Origin: an uncultured Oscillospiraceae bacterium
GTDB taxonomy: Bacteria; Bacillota; Clostridia; Oscillospirales; Acutalibacteraceae
DNA: 5,363 nucleotides
NCBI GenBank assembly: GCA_958354085.1
Contig: CATWUX010000146.1
Location: forward strand, 1 to 5,363
Direction: 5' to 3'
Shown here: in pieces, positions 4,714-5,363 of the stretch
Position numbering within the stretch: position 1 is the first letter of the stretch
Layout of the letters: each line of letters starts with the position of its first letter
Made by a program: the position numbers and the translations under genes
The notes under the pieces: model-generated
Seen by the model: only the letters and a program-made list of their open reading frames with translations
What the model was told of the DNA's origin: nothing
The model's database searches: none

Positions 4714-5363
4714 GTGGAGATAACGCTTGCCAAAACGGCCGGTTTCTGTTTCGGCGTTAACAAGGCTGTGCATCTTGTGTATCAATTACTGGATGAGGGC
4801 GAGCAGGTCTGTACGCTCGGTCCCATCATCCACAATCCGCAGCTGGTAGCCGATCTGGAACAGCGCGGCGTGCGTATTGTCGATTCGCCTGACGAAGTGC
4901 CGCCCGGTGCCGTGTTAGTGATTCGTTCGCATGGTGTGGCGGAGGCGGTGTACGACCGGATACGTTCCTGCCATGTGCCGGTGCAGGATGCTACTTGTCC
5001 GTTTGTGGCAAAAATTCACCGAATCGTGCGGGAACATTCCGCGCGAGGCGAAACGGTATTGATCGCCGGTGACGACCATCATCCGGAGGTTATGGGCATC
5101 CGCGGACACTGCACCGGACAGTCGTTTGTGTTCTCTTCACCGGAACAGTTGGAAAAAATGATCAAAAGCGAAGAAATTTCAACGGAAAATTCATGCGTGA
5201 TGGTAGCGCAAACTACATTTAATACAAAAAGTTGGGAAAAGTGCGTAGAAATCGCAAAAAAACACTATACAAATCTCTTTGTTTTTGATACAATATGTAA
5301 TGCGACTGCCGAAAGGCAAAATGAGGCAGTTGCATTGTCGCAAAAAAGCGATATAATGGTTAT
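4714..5363 (+). CDS. ispH: 4-hydroxy-3-methylbut-2-enyl diphosphate reductase (3' truncated)
   Basis: The frame is open from the GTG at 4714 to the right edge: 216 full codons and two bases. IspH (LytB) is the last enzyme of the MEP pathway, an iron-sulfur reductase that converts HMBPP into IPP and DMAPP in the cytoplasm. The three cluster cysteines are present: C12 (GFCFGV), C95 (DATCP) and C195 (FDTICNAT). The substrate-site residues are also visible: H40 (GPIIHNP), H73 (RSHGV), H123 and E125 (HHPEV) and T167 (AQTTF). The visible part is colinear with the well-studied enzyme of about 300 residues, so at least the last third is missing. In many Clostridia the protein continues into ribosomal S1 domains; the window cannot show this. 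From about 5150 on, the base composition falls to about 35% GC and codons change to A/T-rich choices although the protein motifs remain intact. Confidence 0.97.
   Translation, partial: MEITLAKTAGFCFGVNKAVHLVYQLLDEGEQVCTLGPIIHNPQLVADLEQRGVRIVDSPDEVPPGAVLVIRSHGVAEAVYDRIRSCHVPVQDATCPFVAKIHRIVREHSARGETVLIAGDDHHPEVMGIRGHCTGQSFVFSSPEQLEKMIKSEEISTENSCVMVAQTTFNTKSWEKCVEIAKKHYTNLFVFDTICNATAERQNEAVALSQKSDIMV
5299..5336 (+). repeat. 12-bp inverted repeat within ispH
   Basis: AATGCGACTGCC (5299-5310) and GGCAGTTGCATT (5325-5336) form a stem of 11 Watson-Crick pairs and one G-U pair around a 14-base loop, with two further possible wobble pairs outside. No T run follows, so it is not a normal terminator. 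It lies in coding sequence for CNATAERQNEAVAL and may be accidental. Confidence 0.6.

Overview
This window looks like chromosomal DNA of a moderately GC-rich member of the Firmicutes, most likely class Clostridia near the Ruminococcaceae/Oscillospiraceae. This is inferred from strong AGGAGG-type ribosome binding sites, frequent GTG starts (three of the six visible starts), the conserved order flavoprotein-cmk-plsC-ispH, and a cysteine-tailed J-domain protein of a kind I recall from that group. All genes lie on the + strand. No rRNA, tRNA, mobile element or CRISPR array was seen.

Region 1 (1-1148) is the end of one transcription unit. It holds the 3' part of a J-domain co-chaperone (the window opens inside its HPD motif) with a TPR-like domain and a ten-cysteine C-terminal tail. 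An unrecognised polytopic membrane protein follows after 27 bases, and then a long hairpin with a T tract that reads as an intrinsic terminator.

Region 2 (1149-5363) is a second unit: a plausible promoter, a MurR/RpiR-type regulator with a SIS sugar-binding domain, a HI0933/BaiN-type flavoprotein, cytidylate kinase (cmk), a PlsC-like 1-acylglycerol-3-phosphate acyltransferase, and IspH of the MEP isoprenoid pathway, which runs off the right edge. The last three genes are separated by only 2 bases each and are probably translationally coupled. Together they supply nucleotide precursors, phospholipid and isoprenoid precursors. In many Clostridia the next gene or fused domain is ribosomal protein S1, which cannot be seen here.

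The window is mostly a housekeeping region, and I see no strong candidate for a new defence or mobile system. The points most worth a second look are: a near-consensus promoter buried in the flavoprotein gene that could drive cmk-plsC-ispH independently; a sharp GC drop in the second half of ispH (about 35% over the last 203 bases against 60-65% shortly before); a 12-bp hairpin and promoter-like elements inside that AT-rich stretch; the cysteine-packed tail of the J protein; and a sugar-phosphate-type regulator heading a housekeeping operon. There is no gene-free stretch over 300 bases; the longest gap is 155 bases (1082-1236).
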